Assembly: GCA_019635635.1 (NCBI GenBank)
Contig: JAHBZB010000002.1
Coordinates: 1-64,000, forward strand
DNA from: Xanthobacteraceae bacterium
GTDB taxonomy: Bacteria > Pseudomonadota > Alphaproteobacteria > Rhizobiales > Xanthobacteraceae
DNA length: 64,000 nucleotides
Reading direction: 5' to 3'
The translations under genes were made by a program, and so were the position numbers. Below the pieces are notes generated by a model. That model ran no database searches. It was not told the origin of the DNA and saw only the letters and a list, made by a program, of their open reading frames with translations. Below are positions 37,308 to 46,067 of this stretch, one piece after another; within the stretch, counting starts at the first letter, position 1; each line of letters begins with the position of its first letter.

Positions 37308-38030
37308 ATGCTGAAAACGACCGCCGAAGCGCGCAACCACTTGCTCGCCTCGCTTCCGCAGAACGAATACGCGCTGCTTGAGCCGCATCTGAAAGATGTG
37401 CCGCTGAAGCAAGGCTTGGTGCTCGCCGAACAGGGCGAAGCGATCAGCCAAGTTTATTTCCCGCATAGTGGCATGGTGTCGGTCGTCGTCGTCCTCTCCG
37501 GCGGCGAGAAATCAGTCGAAACGGCTACCATCGGCCGCGAAGGTGCGGTCGGCGCTATCGCCGGCTTGGGCGACCGCAACGCCAGCGCGCGCGCCATCGT
37601 GCAGGTTGCGGGTAACGGCGCGCGTATCCCGGCGCGCCAGTTGCAGACTACGGTGCGCCAGAGCACATTTCTTCGCGATTTCATCGTGCGGTATCAGGAG
37701 ATGCTGCTGCACCAAGCGCAGCAATCGACCGCCTGCAACGCACTGCATGAGGCGCGCCCTCGCCTATGCCGTTGGCTCTTGCAGACCCGTGACCGGCTCG
37801 ACAGCGACGTGGTCGCACTCACGCAGGAATTTCTCGCCCAGATGCTCGGCGTGCGCCGTACGACCGTAACCGAGCTTGCGCGCGGCCTCCAGACCAAGGG
37901 CTTCGTGCGCTACAAGCGCGGCAAGATCGAAATTCTCGACCGTGACGGGCTCGAGGAATGCGCCTGCGAATGCTACGAGGCGCTGCGCAGCCAGGCGGAC
38001 CATTATTTTCCCAAGAACCGGCAAGCGTGA
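37308..38030 (+). CDS. Crp/Fnr family transcriptional regulator
   Basis: 240 residues from the ATG at 37308 with GGAG 6 nt upstream. The N-terminal cyclic-nucleotide-binding-like domain (about 20-140) lacks the FNR cysteine cluster and has an incomplete cAMP pocket. The C-terminal winged helix (about 150-225) has LTQEFLAQMLGVRRTTVTELARGLQTKGFVRYKRGKIEI. It is a Crp-like member without obvious redox cofactor; the effector is unknown. The patatin gene follows 58 bp downstream on the same strand and may be controlled together. Confidence 0.9.
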   Translation: MLKTTAEARNHLLASLPQNEYALLEPHLKDVPLKQGLVLAEQGEAISQVYFPHSGMVSVVVVLSGGEKSVETATIGREGAVGAIAGLGDRNASARAIVQVAGNGARIPARQLQTTVRQSTFLRDFIVRYQEMLLHQAQQSTACNALHEARPRLCRWLLQTRDRLDSDVVALTQEFLAQMLGVRRTTVTELARGLQTKGFVRYKRGKIEILDRDGLEECACECYEALRSQADHYFPKNRQA

Positions 38031-38088
38031 GGCGCTTGCCGTAACGTCACGCTTCCACGGCGGCGCCAAGCCGTTGTAGGAAGCGGCA

Positions 38089-38919
38089 ATGTACGACGCC
38101 ATCTGTTTCGCCGGCGGCGGCAACCGCTGCTACTGGCAGGGCGGTTTCTTCGAGGCGGCAAGCGAAAAACTCGACCTGAAGGCTCCGCTGATGACCGCGG
38201 TAAGTGCCGGCTCGTTCGCGCTTTGCTACTCGTTACTCGGCATCGGCCCCCGGGTACGCGAACTCGTCATTTCAGGTTGCGGTCCGCATTTGAGAAATTT
38301 CGACTTAAAGGGATGGCGCGCCGGCAAGCCGCTTTACCCGGTCGGCGCGATGTACCGCGATCTGCTCCGCGAAGTGTTCGACGAGGACGCGCTGCGCCGG
38401 TTGCAATCGATGGGCGATATCCTGGTTGCCGTCGCGCGTTTGCCGCGCGGATTGCCCCCGGTTGTTGGCGCGGCGCTCGGCATCGGCGCGTATCAGGTCG
38501 AGAAGAAGCTGTTTCACCCCGTACATCCGGTGTTCGGCCGGAAGCTTGGGATCAAGCAGGAGTTCGTGAATGTGCGCGATCTGAAGCGCGCGGAAGATTT
38601 ACATGACCTCATCATGGCGAGCGGCGGCGTGCCGCCGTTCATGCCGGTCACGAAGATCGGCGCGCGGGCGGCGTTCGATGGCGGGCTGGTCGACAACGTG
38701 CCGGTAACACCGCTCGAACCGATCGAGGCGAAAGGCGGTAAGTCGCTCGTGCTGCTCACGCGCGTCTATAAGCGGCTCCCAGAGATTGCGGGCCGAACCT
38801 ATGTCCAGCCCTCCGCGCCGATCCCGATCAAGCAGTTCGATATTCGCAACGCAGAAGGTTTCCGGAAAGCCTACGAACTCGGGCTAAAGGACGGCAAGGC
38901 GTTCGCAGCGCGCGCCTGA
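38089..38919 (+). CDS. patatin-like phospholipase
   Basis: 276 residues. The oxyanion motif is FAGGGNRCYWQGG, the nucleophile elbow reads AVSAGSF (family consensus GxSxG, with Ala here for the first Gly), and the catalytic Asp is in AFDGGLVDNVP. It is a Ser-Asp dyad lipase predicted to cleave acyl ester bonds of membrane lipids. No signal peptide, so cytosolic or inner-leaflet action is likely. TAGGAAGC lies before the ATG. It ends 8 bp from the convergent FAH-family gene. Confidence 0.9.
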   Translation: MYDAICFAGGGNRCYWQGGFFEAASEKLDLKAPLMTAVSAGSFALCYSLLGIGPRVRELVISGCGPHLRNFDLKGWRAGKPLYPVGAMYRDLLREVFDEDALRRLQSMGDILVAVARLPRGLPPVVGAALGIGAYQVEKKLFHPVHPVFGRKLGIKQEFVNVRDLKRAEDLHDLIMASGGVPPFMPVTKIGARAAFDGGLVDNVPVTPLEPIEAKGGKSLVLLTRVYKRLPEIAGRTYVQPSAPIPIKQFDIRNAEGFRKAYELGLKDGKAFAARA

Positions 38920-38926
38920 GTTACGC

Positions 38927-39637
38927 TCACACCAGCGGCTTCACCACCTTGAGCGCCAGCTCGGGCAGCCCTTCGATCTTTGCGATCATCACGTCGCCGA
39001 CGACCACTGGACCGACGTTTTCCGGCGTGCCGGACATGATGAGGTCGCCTGCCTTCAACTCGAATAGTTGAGACAGGCGCGCGATCTGCTCCTCGACGCT
39101 CCAGATCATGTCGGCGAGATCGGCCTTCTGCTTCACGACACCATTCACCGCGAGCGAGATTTCGCCATTCTTGAAGTGACCGGTCTTGGAAGCGGGATGA
39201 ACCGGGCCGATCGGGGCACCGTTGTCGAAGCCCTTGCCGATTTCCCAGGGCTTCTTCTGGTCCTTCATCTCCGACTGGAGATCGCGCCGGGTCATGTCGA
39301 GGCCGACGGCGTAGCCGTAAACGCAATCGAGCGCGCGCTCGACCGGAATGTTACGGCCGCCCTTGTTGAGCGCTGCGACCAGTTCGACCTCGTAGTGATA
39401 ATTCTTCGTCACTGGCGGATAGGGATGCTCGGCGACCTGCCCCGGCATCACAACCTGTACGGCGTCGCTCGGCTTCTGGAAGAAGAACGGCGGCTCGCGG
39501 GTCGGGTCCGAGCCCATCTCGCGGGCATGGGCGGCATAGTTGCGGCCAATGCAGTAGATCCGCCGCACGGGAAATACCTGGTCGCTTTCGGCAATCGGAA
39601 GCTCGGCACGGTCGAGAGCGAAAATCTGCTTTGTCAT
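38927..39637 (-). CDS. fumarylacetoacetate hydrolase family protein
   Basis: 236 residues from the ATG at 39637 (the frame is open to 39835 but upstream residues are not family-like). Conserved: IYCIGRNYAAHAREMG, PPFFFQKPSDAV, the metal-binding Glu/Asp set in HYEVELVAALNKGG and GLDMTRRDLQ, and the C-terminal GDLIMSGTPENVGPVVVGD. This is the FAH superfamily (fumarylpyruvate hydrolase / 2-keto-4-pentenoate hydratase or oxaloacetate decarboxylase types). The exact substrate cannot be told. Confidence 0.93.
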   Translation of the reverse strand: MTKQIFALDRAELPIAESDQVFPVRRIYCIGRNYAAHAREMGSDPTREPPFFFQKPSDAVQVVMPGQVAEHPYPPVTKNYHYEVELVAALNKGGRNIPVERALDCVYGYAVGLDMTRRDLQSEMKDQKKPWEIGKGFDNGAPIGPVHPASKTGHFKNGEISLAVNGVVKQKADLADMIWSVEEQIARLSQLFELKAGDLIMSGTPENVGPVVVGDVMIAKIEGLPELALKVVKPLV

Positions 39638-39900
39638 TGGAATTTCTTCGGAAATTGGGACGCTGGTCCAATGCCTATCCCGCCCAGGAGCCGAACGCCA
39701 TAAGCCCAGGCGCGCCTGCCACATTTCAGCTATGCGGAATTCATAATTTGCTAACAATGGCATGCGGTTATCGCATTGCAGCAATGTAGCCTTTTCGCTA
39801 CCGCACCGCAGCACGGAGGCGTATCTGTAGTTCACGAAATCAGGTGATTCCGCTTCAGCCGAGGGCGCGACGGGATCGCAAGACGTGAAGGAGACTGAAC

Positions 39901-40065
39901 ATGCTGATCTGGGGTTATCTCCTCAAGCAGGTCCGCCGCTGGCGTACGTATCGCCGCACCTATAACGAGCTCGTTTCGCTCGATGACCGCACGCTCGCTG
40001 ACATCAACATCAGCCGCAGCGAAATTCCGGGCATTGCCCGTCATGCGGCCGCGGCCATCCGCTAA
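39901..40065 (+). CDS. DUF1127 small protein
   Basis: 54 residues. The YjiS/DUF1127 pattern is visible: hydrophobic start, WRTYRRTYNELVSLDDRTLADINISRSEIP, then a short alpha-helical tail (RHAAAAIR). Several alphaproteobacterial relatives are Arg-rich proteins that bind RNA and affect phosphate or carbon regulation; the role here is unknown. GAAGGAGA lies 6 nt before the ATG, and the transcript is closed by the terminator at 40089-40123. Confidence 0.92.
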   Translation: MLIWGYLLKQVRRWRTYRRTYNELVSLDDRTLADINISRSEIPGIARHAAAAIR

Positions 40066-40088
40066 GACTTCCTCCAAAGGCTAGCCTC

Positions 40089-40123
40089 AACGGCTCCGGC
40101 GTCCTCCCCGCCGGGGCCGTTTT
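40089..40123 (+). terminator. Rho-independent terminator behind the DUF1127 gene
   Basis: AACGGCTCCGGC (40089-40100) pairs with GCCGGGGCCGTT (40110-40121) over 12 positions with one G-U pair and a 9-nt loop, followed by TTTT. It lies 23 nt after the DUF1127 stop. Confidence 0.85.
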
Positions 40124-40126
40124 CCT

Positions 40127-40771
40127 TTAGCTCCCACGCATCCAGCGCTCGAGCGGCAGTGTATCCGGCCGCTGCCCGTTACTCTTGGTCCATGGATCGA
40201 TTGCCCAGAGCGCACCGGTCTGCACATCGCGGATTACGGCGGTCGCGTGGGGATAGCGGAAATCGACCAGATAGCCGCGCGATGCTGGCCCATCGACCTC
40301 GTGATGGCGCAGCAGCCTGAGATCGGAAATCAAAATCAATAGCGCCGTTGTGTTGACGCTTTCGTCTATGCAGTCCGCCTCGCTGCGAAGGCCGGACTGA
40401 TCCGGACCGGCGCGCGGGGTGCGGCGGTTTGTGCCTGTGATGGCGCCGATGCGCCGCTCGAACCACGAGACCGCGTCGGCGACCGCGGACACTTCCGCTT
40501 GGGCCGAGCGCGCACCTTTTGCCAGAATGCGCCGCAGGGTTTGAATATCCCCTCCGTTCAGGCCGACCACGGTTTTGAACTTGCAGCCGAAGCCATGGCA
40601 GACGACTACCCGACTGGCCGTCGGCGGAATCACTTCGTAGCGGGAAAGATATCGCCGCGCTTCACCGCTCGACGCGTAGGCATTTATGTAAAATTGCGGC
40701 AAGGCGCATAGCGCCGCGGCCATCAACCACGCAAAACGCTTTACCTGCCGGCTCCATCCAGCTTCGACCAT
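40127..40771 (-). CDS. exported protein with transglutaminase-like Cys-His-Asp residues
   Basis: 214 residues. A signal peptide or anchor is at residues 12-32 (FAWLMAAALCALPQF). The C-terminal half contains DCIDESVNTTALL (Cys134), FRYPHATAVIRD (His175) and LWAIDPWTK (Asp192), spaced like the Cys-His-Asp triad of transglutaminase-like peptidases. Two further cysteines (VCHGFGCKF) lie in the N-terminal half. The product is probably periplasmic. The function is inferred from motif spacing only. It is a single-gene unit between a DUF1127 gene and the sec operon. Confidence 0.65.
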   Translation of the reverse strand: MVEAGWSRQVKRFAWLMAAALCALPQFYINAYASSGEARRYLSRYEVIPPTASRVVVCHGFGCKFKTVVGLNGGDIQTLRRILAKGARSAQAEVSAVADAVSWFERRIGAITGTNRRTPRAGPDQSGLRSEADCIDESVNTTALLILISDLRLLRHHEVDGPASRGYLVDFRYPHATAVIRDVQTGALWAIDPWTKSNGQRPDTLPLERWMRGS

Positions 40772-40829
40772 GCCCGATTTTCTGCTTTCGACGCCGACAT
40801 TTCAATCGCACATTGCTTCCGAGGTTGCG

Positions 40830-41666
40830 TTAAATCGCGCCACGACGCGCCGCACGCCAGATCATGAACTGCGCGCGAAGCCTCGAGAGTTCCAGCGGCG
40901 TGTGGAACGGGTTGTAGTTCCCGTGTGACATCACGGCGAGATGACGCGGGATGAGCGACAATGTGAGAAAAGCAGCCAACAGTTCGGGGGGAACATCTAC
41001 GCTCCGGAACCGCGCATACTCTTCGAGCGCCCGCTCCTGAAGTACGCGAAGTGCCGTCCGCAGACCTTCGGAGTTTTCGCCCGAAGCTACACTCGCGGTG
41101 TGGACTCCTTGCGCCGCGAGCAGATCGAGCGGCACGCGCAAACGACCTCTGGATACATCGCGCGCGAAGGTTCGCAAGAAATCTGAAATGGTCAAAGCGC
41201 GGCCTGCGTGTAAAGCGGCTTGCGAGATCGCAGGATTTCTTGCGCCAAGGATGGTCGCCGCAAGCGCGGCGGTGGCAGCCGCGGTCGCATCGGCATAGGC
41301 AATCAAGTCTTCAACGGTCTCGAAGCTGATAGCGTCGAGATCGCGCGTTCGCGCATCGACCGCGGTAAGGAGGAGTTCGCGCGGCAGGTCATGACGCGCG
41401 GCGGTCGCCAGGATAGAATCAGCGACGGGGTTCGCTTTCGCCTCTTCTTCCCGCTTGCCTTCCAGCGCCTCGCGCCACCATTGAAACCGGATTTCTCCGG
41501 CCATCGGTTCGCGCACCGCGTCGGCGATATGGGCAATTTCGAGATCGAACGCATAGAGCGCGAACAGGTCCGGTCGTTTCACGGAGGGCGCGAACAATGC
41601 CGCGATGAATCGCTCGCGATCACGCTCGCGCACCAGCGCTTCGCAATAGTCGTAGGCGTCCTTCAT
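40830..41666 (-). CDS. squalene/phytoene synthase-like protein (NDUFAF6-like)
   Basis: 278 residues of the trans-isoprenyl-diphosphate synthase fold (FALYAFDLEIAHIAD, EIRFQWWREAL, TISDFLRTFARDVSRGRLRVP). The two Asp-rich catalytic motifs are degraded: DLEIAHIAD for DxxxD and ARDVSRGR for DVxED. It is therefore unlikely to be a terpene synthase. Mitochondrial NDUFAF6, a complex I assembly factor, belongs to this degenerate branch. It follows the Mth938/NDUFAF3-like gene in a secDF operon, and the operon context favours an assembly role. Confidence 0.85.
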   Translation of the reverse strand: MKDAYDYCEALVRERDRERFIAALFAPSVKRPDLFALYAFDLEIAHIADAVREPMAGEIRFQWWREALEGKREEEAKANPVADSILATAARHDLPRELLLTAVDARTRDLDAISFETVEDLIAYADATAAATAALAATILGARNPAISQAALHAGRALTISDFLRTFARDVSRGRLRVPLDLLAAQGVHTASVASGENSEGLRTALRVLQERALEEYARFRSVDVPPELLAAFLTLSLIPRHLAVMSHGNYNPFHTPLELSRLRAQFMIWRAARRGAI

Positions 41667-41670
41667 AATT

Positions 41671-42054
41671 TCAGCTTACCGCAATCAGTGCGGCGGCAAC
41701 CCGGCGGCCTTCATCCAGCAGCACATTATAGGTCGAGGCCGCGCCGCCGGTCGGCTGGATATCGACCGAGATTTTTGCGTCCCGGCATCGTTCGCGGAGC
41801 CTTGCCGGCAGCGCGAATGGATCGCGGCCCGAGCCGATCATCAGAAGGTCGATTTCATCCGCTTCCGAGAAGACCCTTGCGAGCGCAGCGAAGTCGATTT
41901 CCTGCGGCACAAAGACGTTCCAGGCATAAATCCCGCTCGGCACGATCAGGAGCGAGCCGCGATGCGACATGCCGGCAAAGCGGAAGCCGCCCTGCCCGTA
42001 GCCGTCGATGGGCGCGCGGTGCGGAAAGTGCGGATCGTCTCTCGAGACGCTCAT
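41671..42054 (-). CDS. Mth938 (DUF498) domain protein, NDUFAF3-like
   Basis: 127 residues from the ATG at 42054, which lies 20 bp behind the secF stop; the frame extends to 42105 and would overlap secF. The Mth938 fold is recognisable by APIDGYGQGGFRFAGMSHRGSLLIVPSG, DEIDLLMIGSGRDPFALP and the terminal YNVLLDEGRRVAAALIAV. Its mitochondrial homologue NDUFAF3 assembles complex I with NDUFAF4, and proximity of the bacterial gene to secDF has been noted in the literature. Biochemical role in bacteria is unproven. Confidence 0.88.
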   Translation of the reverse strand: MSVSRDDPHFPHRAPIDGYGQGGFRFAGMSHRGSLLIVPSGIYAWNVFVPQEIDFAALARVFSEADEIDLLMIGSGRDPFALPARLRERCRDAKISVDIQPTGGAASTYNVLLDEGRRVAAALIAVS

Positions 42055-42073
42055 CGAGCGGCCCCGCGCAGGT

Positions 42074-43006
42074 TTACTGCTTGTCGGCTGCCGGCTCGCG
42101 CTCACGGTGCGCGCCCACGCCGAGATACATCAACATCGGAGCGGCGATGAACACCGAGGTATAGGTACCGACCAGCACGACGCCGAAGGTCATCACAGCG
42201 GCGAAACCGTGAATCGCACGGCCACCCCAGATCAACAGCGCGATGAGCGCGAGCGTCACAGTCAAGTGCGTAATCACCGAGCGCGATAACGTCTGGTTGA
42301 CGCCTGCGTTCAGCAATTCCCGCATCGGCATGCGCTTGTACTTGCGCAGCAGCTCGCGGATACGGTCATAGATTACGACCGTGTCGTTCAGCGAATAGCC
42401 GAGAATCGTCAGCAGCGCCGCGACCGAGGTCAAGTCGAAATCGATCTGCGTGATCGACATGAATCCGATCGTCAGCACGATATCGTGGACGTTCGCGATC
42501 ATGGCGCCGAGCGCGAACTGCCATTCGAAGCGGAACCAGAGATAGATCAGGATGCCGATGATCGCGAGAAACAGGCCGACGATGCCGTAGCCCAGCAATT
42601 CGGCGGACACGCGCGGGCCGACGACTTCGACACGCCGATACTCGACCGTGTCGCCAAGTGCTGCGCGCACCTTAGTCACGACGGCCTGCTGTGCGGCGTC
42701 GCCACCCGGCTGCTGCGCGACTCGGATCAGCACTTCGTTCTCGCCGAACTGCTGGAGCTGCACTTCGCCGAGATCGAGCTTCTCGAGCGTGGCACGCATC
42801 CGCGCGATGTCGACCTTTGCGGTCTTGCTCTGCACTTCGATGATGGTGCCGCCCTTGAAGTCAATGCCGAGGTTCAGGCCGAAATGGAAATAGGCCAGCA
42901 CGGCAAGGATCGAAAGGATCGCGGACAGCGGGAAGCTCAGCCGGCGAAACTGAACGAAGTCGATCTTGGTGTCGTCCGGGACGAGACGAAGCAACGGAAT
43001 ACGCAT
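42074..43006 (-). CDS. secF: protein translocase subunit SecF
   Basis: 310 residues from the ATG at 43006 with GGAGG 6 nt upstream; the frame continues upstream without start signal. Six membrane helices in the RND-like order, with LGIDFKGGT near the N-terminus (first periplasmic loop), LTSVAALLTILGYSLNDTVVIYDRIRE (helix 4 motif, with the conserved Asp/Arg set) and the C-terminal LMYLGV. SecDF uses the proton gradient to assist late steps of protein export. It starts 14 bp behind the secD stop. Confidence 0.97.
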   Translation of the reverse strand: MRIPLLRLVPDDTKIDFVQFRRLSFPLSAILSILAVLAYFHFGLNLGIDFKGGTIIEVQSKTAKVDIARMRATLEKLDLGEVQLQQFGENEVLIRVAQQPGGDAAQQAVVTKVRAALGDTVEYRRVEVVGPRVSAELLGYGIVGLFLAIIGILIYLWFRFEWQFALGAMIANVHDIVLTIGFMSITQIDFDLTSVAALLTILGYSLNDTVVIYDRIRELLRKYKRMPMRELLNAGVNQTLSRSVITHLTVTLALIALLIWGGRAIHGFAAVMTFGVVLVGTYTSVFIAAPMLMYLGVGAHREREPAADKQ

Positions 43007-43019
43007 CGAACGCCTCCGG

Positions 43020-44606
43020 TCAGATCGGCAGCGTCTTCGGGCGCCACCAGTGATACCAGAGCGCAACCAGAAGACGGGTGAAGGTGAAGGCGGTGAACAA
43101 CGTCGTCAGAATGCCGATGCCAAAGGTGACCGCGAAGCCGCGCACGGGACCGGTGCCGACATAAAACAGCACCGCCGCCGCAATAAAGGTAGTGAGGTTC
43201 GAGTCGAGAATGGTCGCGAGCGCGCGGTCGAAGCCCGCGTTCAGCGCGGAGATCGCAGAGCGTCCGCCACGCACCTCTTCGCGGATGCGCTCATAGATCA
43301 GCACGTTACTATCAACCGCGATGCCGACGGTCAGTACGATGCCGGCGATACCCGGCAGCGTCAGCGTCGCGCCGAGCAGCGACAGAATGCCGAGGATCAT
43401 GCCGACGTTGACCGCAACCGCAATGTTCGCGAACAGGCCGAACAGTCCATAGGTCACGAGCATGAAGACGATCACGAACAGCGAGCCGATCCATGCGGCC
43501 TTCAGACCTGCCTGGATCGAGTCTTCGCCAAGACCGGCGCCGACGGTGCGTTCTTCGATCACGGTGAGCGGCGCGGGCAGCGCGCCCGCGCGCAACAGAA
43601 TCGCAAGATCATTCGCGGTCTGCGCGGTGAAGTTACCCGAGATCTGGCCCGAGCCGCCGAGGATCGGCTCGCGGATCACCGGCGCCGAAATCACCTTGTT
43701 GTCGAGTACGATCGCGAACGGACGGCCGACGTTGTCGCGGGTCGCATTCGCAAAACGACGTGCGCCCGCGCTATTGAAGCGGAAGTTCACGACCCACTCG
43801 CCGGTGCGCTGGTCGGTCGCTGGCTGCGCGTCGATCAGGTCTTCGCCGGCTACGACCACACGCTTCTCGATGACATAAGGCTGGCCTTCGTTCGATTGCA
43901 GCAGTTCGGAATCCGCCGGCGGCTGCGCCTGCGCCTGCTGCGCCGAGACCGTAAGATCGACCATGCGGAAGGTCAGCTTCGCGGTAGTCCCGATCAGGTC
44001 GATCAGGCGCTTCGGATTATCGAGGCCCGGCACCTGCACCAGAATGCGGTCGAGCCCCTGGCGCTGAATCGAGGGCTCGCGGGTGCCGAGTTCGTCGATG
44101 CGCTTGCGCACGATTTCGATCGACTGCTCGACCGACTGGCCCAAGCGCTGGGTGATGCCTGCCTGGGTGATCGTAAGGCGGATCAAGCCCGCGTTTTCCG
44201 TGATCTCAAGATCCTGAATATTGGAACCTGAGAAAATTCCGCCGAGCGGCTGGGAAAGCTCGCGCAGCTTGCGAAGCGCTTCCTGAATATCCTTCTCTTC
44301 GCGGATACGGACGGAAACTGTCAGACCCTGAAGCGCAAGATTGGTGTAGCCGATCTTGGCCTCGCGCAGCACACGGCGCACGTCGTCGCGGAGATTTTCG
44401 CCCTTCTCCTTGCGGACGAAATCGCCGTCCACCTGCAACAAGAGATGCGAGCCGCCCTGCAAGTCGAGGCCGAGCACCATCTTGCGCTTGAAGAACGACG
44501 GCAGCGCCTCGAAAGTCGCCGGCGCGAGCACGTTCGGAATCGCCAGCGCGCAGATAATCCCCGCGGCTACGATGATCGCGAAGGCTCTCCAGGTCGAAAA
44601 ATGCAT
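43020..44606 (-). CDS. secD: protein translocase subunit SecD
   Basis: 528 residues. MVLGLDLQGGSHLLLQVD marks the N-terminus after the first helix; the periplasmic P1 domain includes VQVPGLDNPKRLIDLIGTTAKL, and the C-terminal bundle has TLPGIAGIVLTVGIAVDSNVLIYERIREE with the conserved Asp and Arg. It is the proton-driven partner of SecF and lies in the order yajC-secD-secF. The spacing to yajC is 45 bp. Confidence 0.98.
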   Translation of the reverse strand: MHFSTWRAFAIIVAAGIICALAIPNVLAPATFEALPSFFKRKMVLGLDLQGGSHLLLQVDGDFVRKEKGENLRDDVRRVLREAKIGYTNLALQGLTVSVRIREEKDIQEALRKLRELSQPLGGIFSGSNIQDLEITENAGLIRLTITQAGITQRLGQSVEQSIEIVRKRIDELGTREPSIQRQGLDRILVQVPGLDNPKRLIDLIGTTAKLTFRMVDLTVSAQQAQAQPPADSELLQSNEGQPYVIEKRVVVAGEDLIDAQPATDQRTGEWVVNFRFNSAGARRFANATRDNVGRPFAIVLDNKVISAPVIREPILGGSGQISGNFTAQTANDLAILLRAGALPAPLTVIEERTVGAGLGEDSIQAGLKAAWIGSLFVIVFMLVTYGLFGLFANIAVAVNVGMILGILSLLGATLTLPGIAGIVLTVGIAVDSNVLIYERIREEVRGGRSAISALNAGFDRALATILDSNLTTFIAAAVLFYVGTGPVRGFAVTFGIGILTTLFTAFTFTRLLVALWYHWWRPKTLPI

Positions 44607-44651
44607 GTCTGAAGTTCCCGAGGCGCGGCAAACAGCGCCGCGCAGCGCTTC

Positions 44652-44978
44652 TTATTCCTTGACCGGTTCGCCCTTGGCACGGACTTCGGTCACCATCGAG
44701 CGCACCTGACGGATTTTCACGCCGTCTGCGATTTCGATTTCGACTTCGTGATCGTCGATCACCTTCGCGATCTTTCCGATGACGCCGCCATTGGTAATGA
44801 CCGTGTCGCCGCGGCGCAGGTTCTTCACCATTTCCGCATGCGTCTTCACCCGCTTCTGCTGCGGACGGAGGATCAGGAAATACATGATGACGAAGATGGC
44901 AACGAACGGGAGCAACGAAACCAGCATGTCGTTGCCGCCGGGTGCGGCTGCCTGGGCGTAAGCGGGGGTGATAAACAT
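44652..44978 (-). CDS. yajC: Sec translocon accessory protein YajC
   Basis: 108 residues. A short periplasmic N-terminus (FITPAYAQ) is followed by one membrane helix (LVSLLPFVAIFVIMYFLILRP) and a cytoplasmic domain with NLRRGDTVITNGGVIGKIAKV. It associates with SecDF. It is first in the operon; the 201-bp gap to the divergent DUF815 gene should hold promoters for both sides, though I see no convincing motif. Confidence 0.96.
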   Translation of the reverse strand: MFITPAYAQAAAPGGNDMLVSLLPFVAIFVIMYFLILRPQQKRVKTHAEMVKNLRRGDTVITNGGVIGKIAKVIDDHEVEIEIADGVKIRQVRSMVTEVRAKGEPVKE

Positions 44979-45179
44979 GGCCTCCTCGGGGGCTTTTGGT
45001 GGGCGGCAGCGGCAAAAACAGCCATGCCGCCAAATCGGCGGGGACTATACTGGCGGAGGCCCGGATTGCAACGGAATGGGGCCTTCGAAAGCGCCCGGAA
45101 CACGCTATCAGCCCTGCTTTTCCAGCGCCTTGCCTGCGGCAAAGCCGCCGCGCTATGCCCCGGGGACAAGGAAATGGAA

Positions 45180-46058
45180 ATGAACCGCCCCGCCTCCTCC
45201 GATACGATTCTTGGAATGCTCGCCGATGCGCTTTCGCGGGTCGCGGCGGCCGTCGAACGCTGGGCGCCGCCCGCGATCGAGGCCCCCGATTTTTCGGCCG
45301 CCGAGGCCTTCATCTGGAACGCGCAAACCAAGCGGCTCGATCCGGTCGCGAAGGTCAACCGGGTCGAGATGATGCTTTTGAAGGGCATCGACCGGATGCG
45401 CGACACGCTGGTCGAAAACACCGAGCGCTTCGCCAAGGGCCTGCCCGCCAATAATGCGCTTCTGTGGGGCGCACGCGGCATGGGCAAGTCGTCGCTGGTG
45501 AAGGCAGTGCACGCCTCGATCAATGCGGAAACGAAGAACCTCAAGCTGATCGAAATTCACCGGGAGGACATCGAGTCTCTTCCCCTTCTGATGAACCTGC
45601 TGCGAGCCTCGAAGGATCGCTTCATTGTGTTCTGCGACGACCTTTCGTTCGACGGCGACGATACCTCGTATAAGTCGCTCAAGGCCGTGCTCGAAGGCGG
45701 TATCGAAGGGCGGCCGGATAACGTCATTCTCTACGCAACCTCGAACCGCCGTCACCTGCTCGCGCGCGAGATGGTCGAGAACGAACGCTCGACCGCGATC
45801 AATCCGGGCGAAGCGGTCGAGGAAAAAGTCTCGCTCTCGGACCGCTTCGGACTCTGGCTCGGATTTCACCGCTGCTCGCAGGACGAGTTTCTCGCCATGG
45901 TCAACGGCTATGTCGCGCACTTCAAGATTTCCGTCGAACCTGACCGGCTGCGGCGCGAAGCGCTCGAGTGGTCGACCACACGCGGCTCGCGCTCGGGCCG
46001 CGTCGCGTGGCAATTCATTCAAGACCTTGCCGGCCGCCTCGGCGTCAAACTTTCATAA
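45180..46058 (+). CDS. DUF815 family AAA+ ATPase
   Basis: About 292 residues from the ATG at 45180, with AAGGA 7-8 nt upstream (ATG at 45174 is also in frame). Walker A is WGARGMGKSSLV (about residue 95), followed by a Walker B-like region FIVFCDDLSFDGDD, the sensor segment LYATSNRRHLLAREMVENE and the lid LSDRFGLWLGFHRCSQDEFL. Family members are AAA+-like proteins of unknown function that often sit next to yajC-secDF or nlpD. The extended 5' open frame to 44748 overlaps yajC on the other strand and is not coding. Confidence 0.9.
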   Translation: MNRPASSDTILGMLADALSRVAAAVERWAPPAIEAPDFSAAEAFIWNAQTKRLDPVAKVNRVEMMLLKGIDRMRDTLVENTERFAKGLPANNALLWGARGMGKSSLVKAVHASINAETKNLKLIEIHREDIESLPLLMNLLRASKDRFIVFCDDLSFDGDDTSYKSLKAVLEGGIEGRPDNVILYATSNRRHLLAREMVENERSTAINPGEAVEEKVSLSDRFGLWLGFHRCSQDEFLAMVNGYVAHFKISVEPDRLRREALEWSTTRGSRSGRVAWQFIQDLAGRLGVKLS

Positions 46059-46067
46059 GAGAGATTC

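Noticed and set aside
44979-45179. Regulatory motif in the yajC/DUF815 divergent gap
   Set aside because: No convincing promoter or operator pattern by eye.
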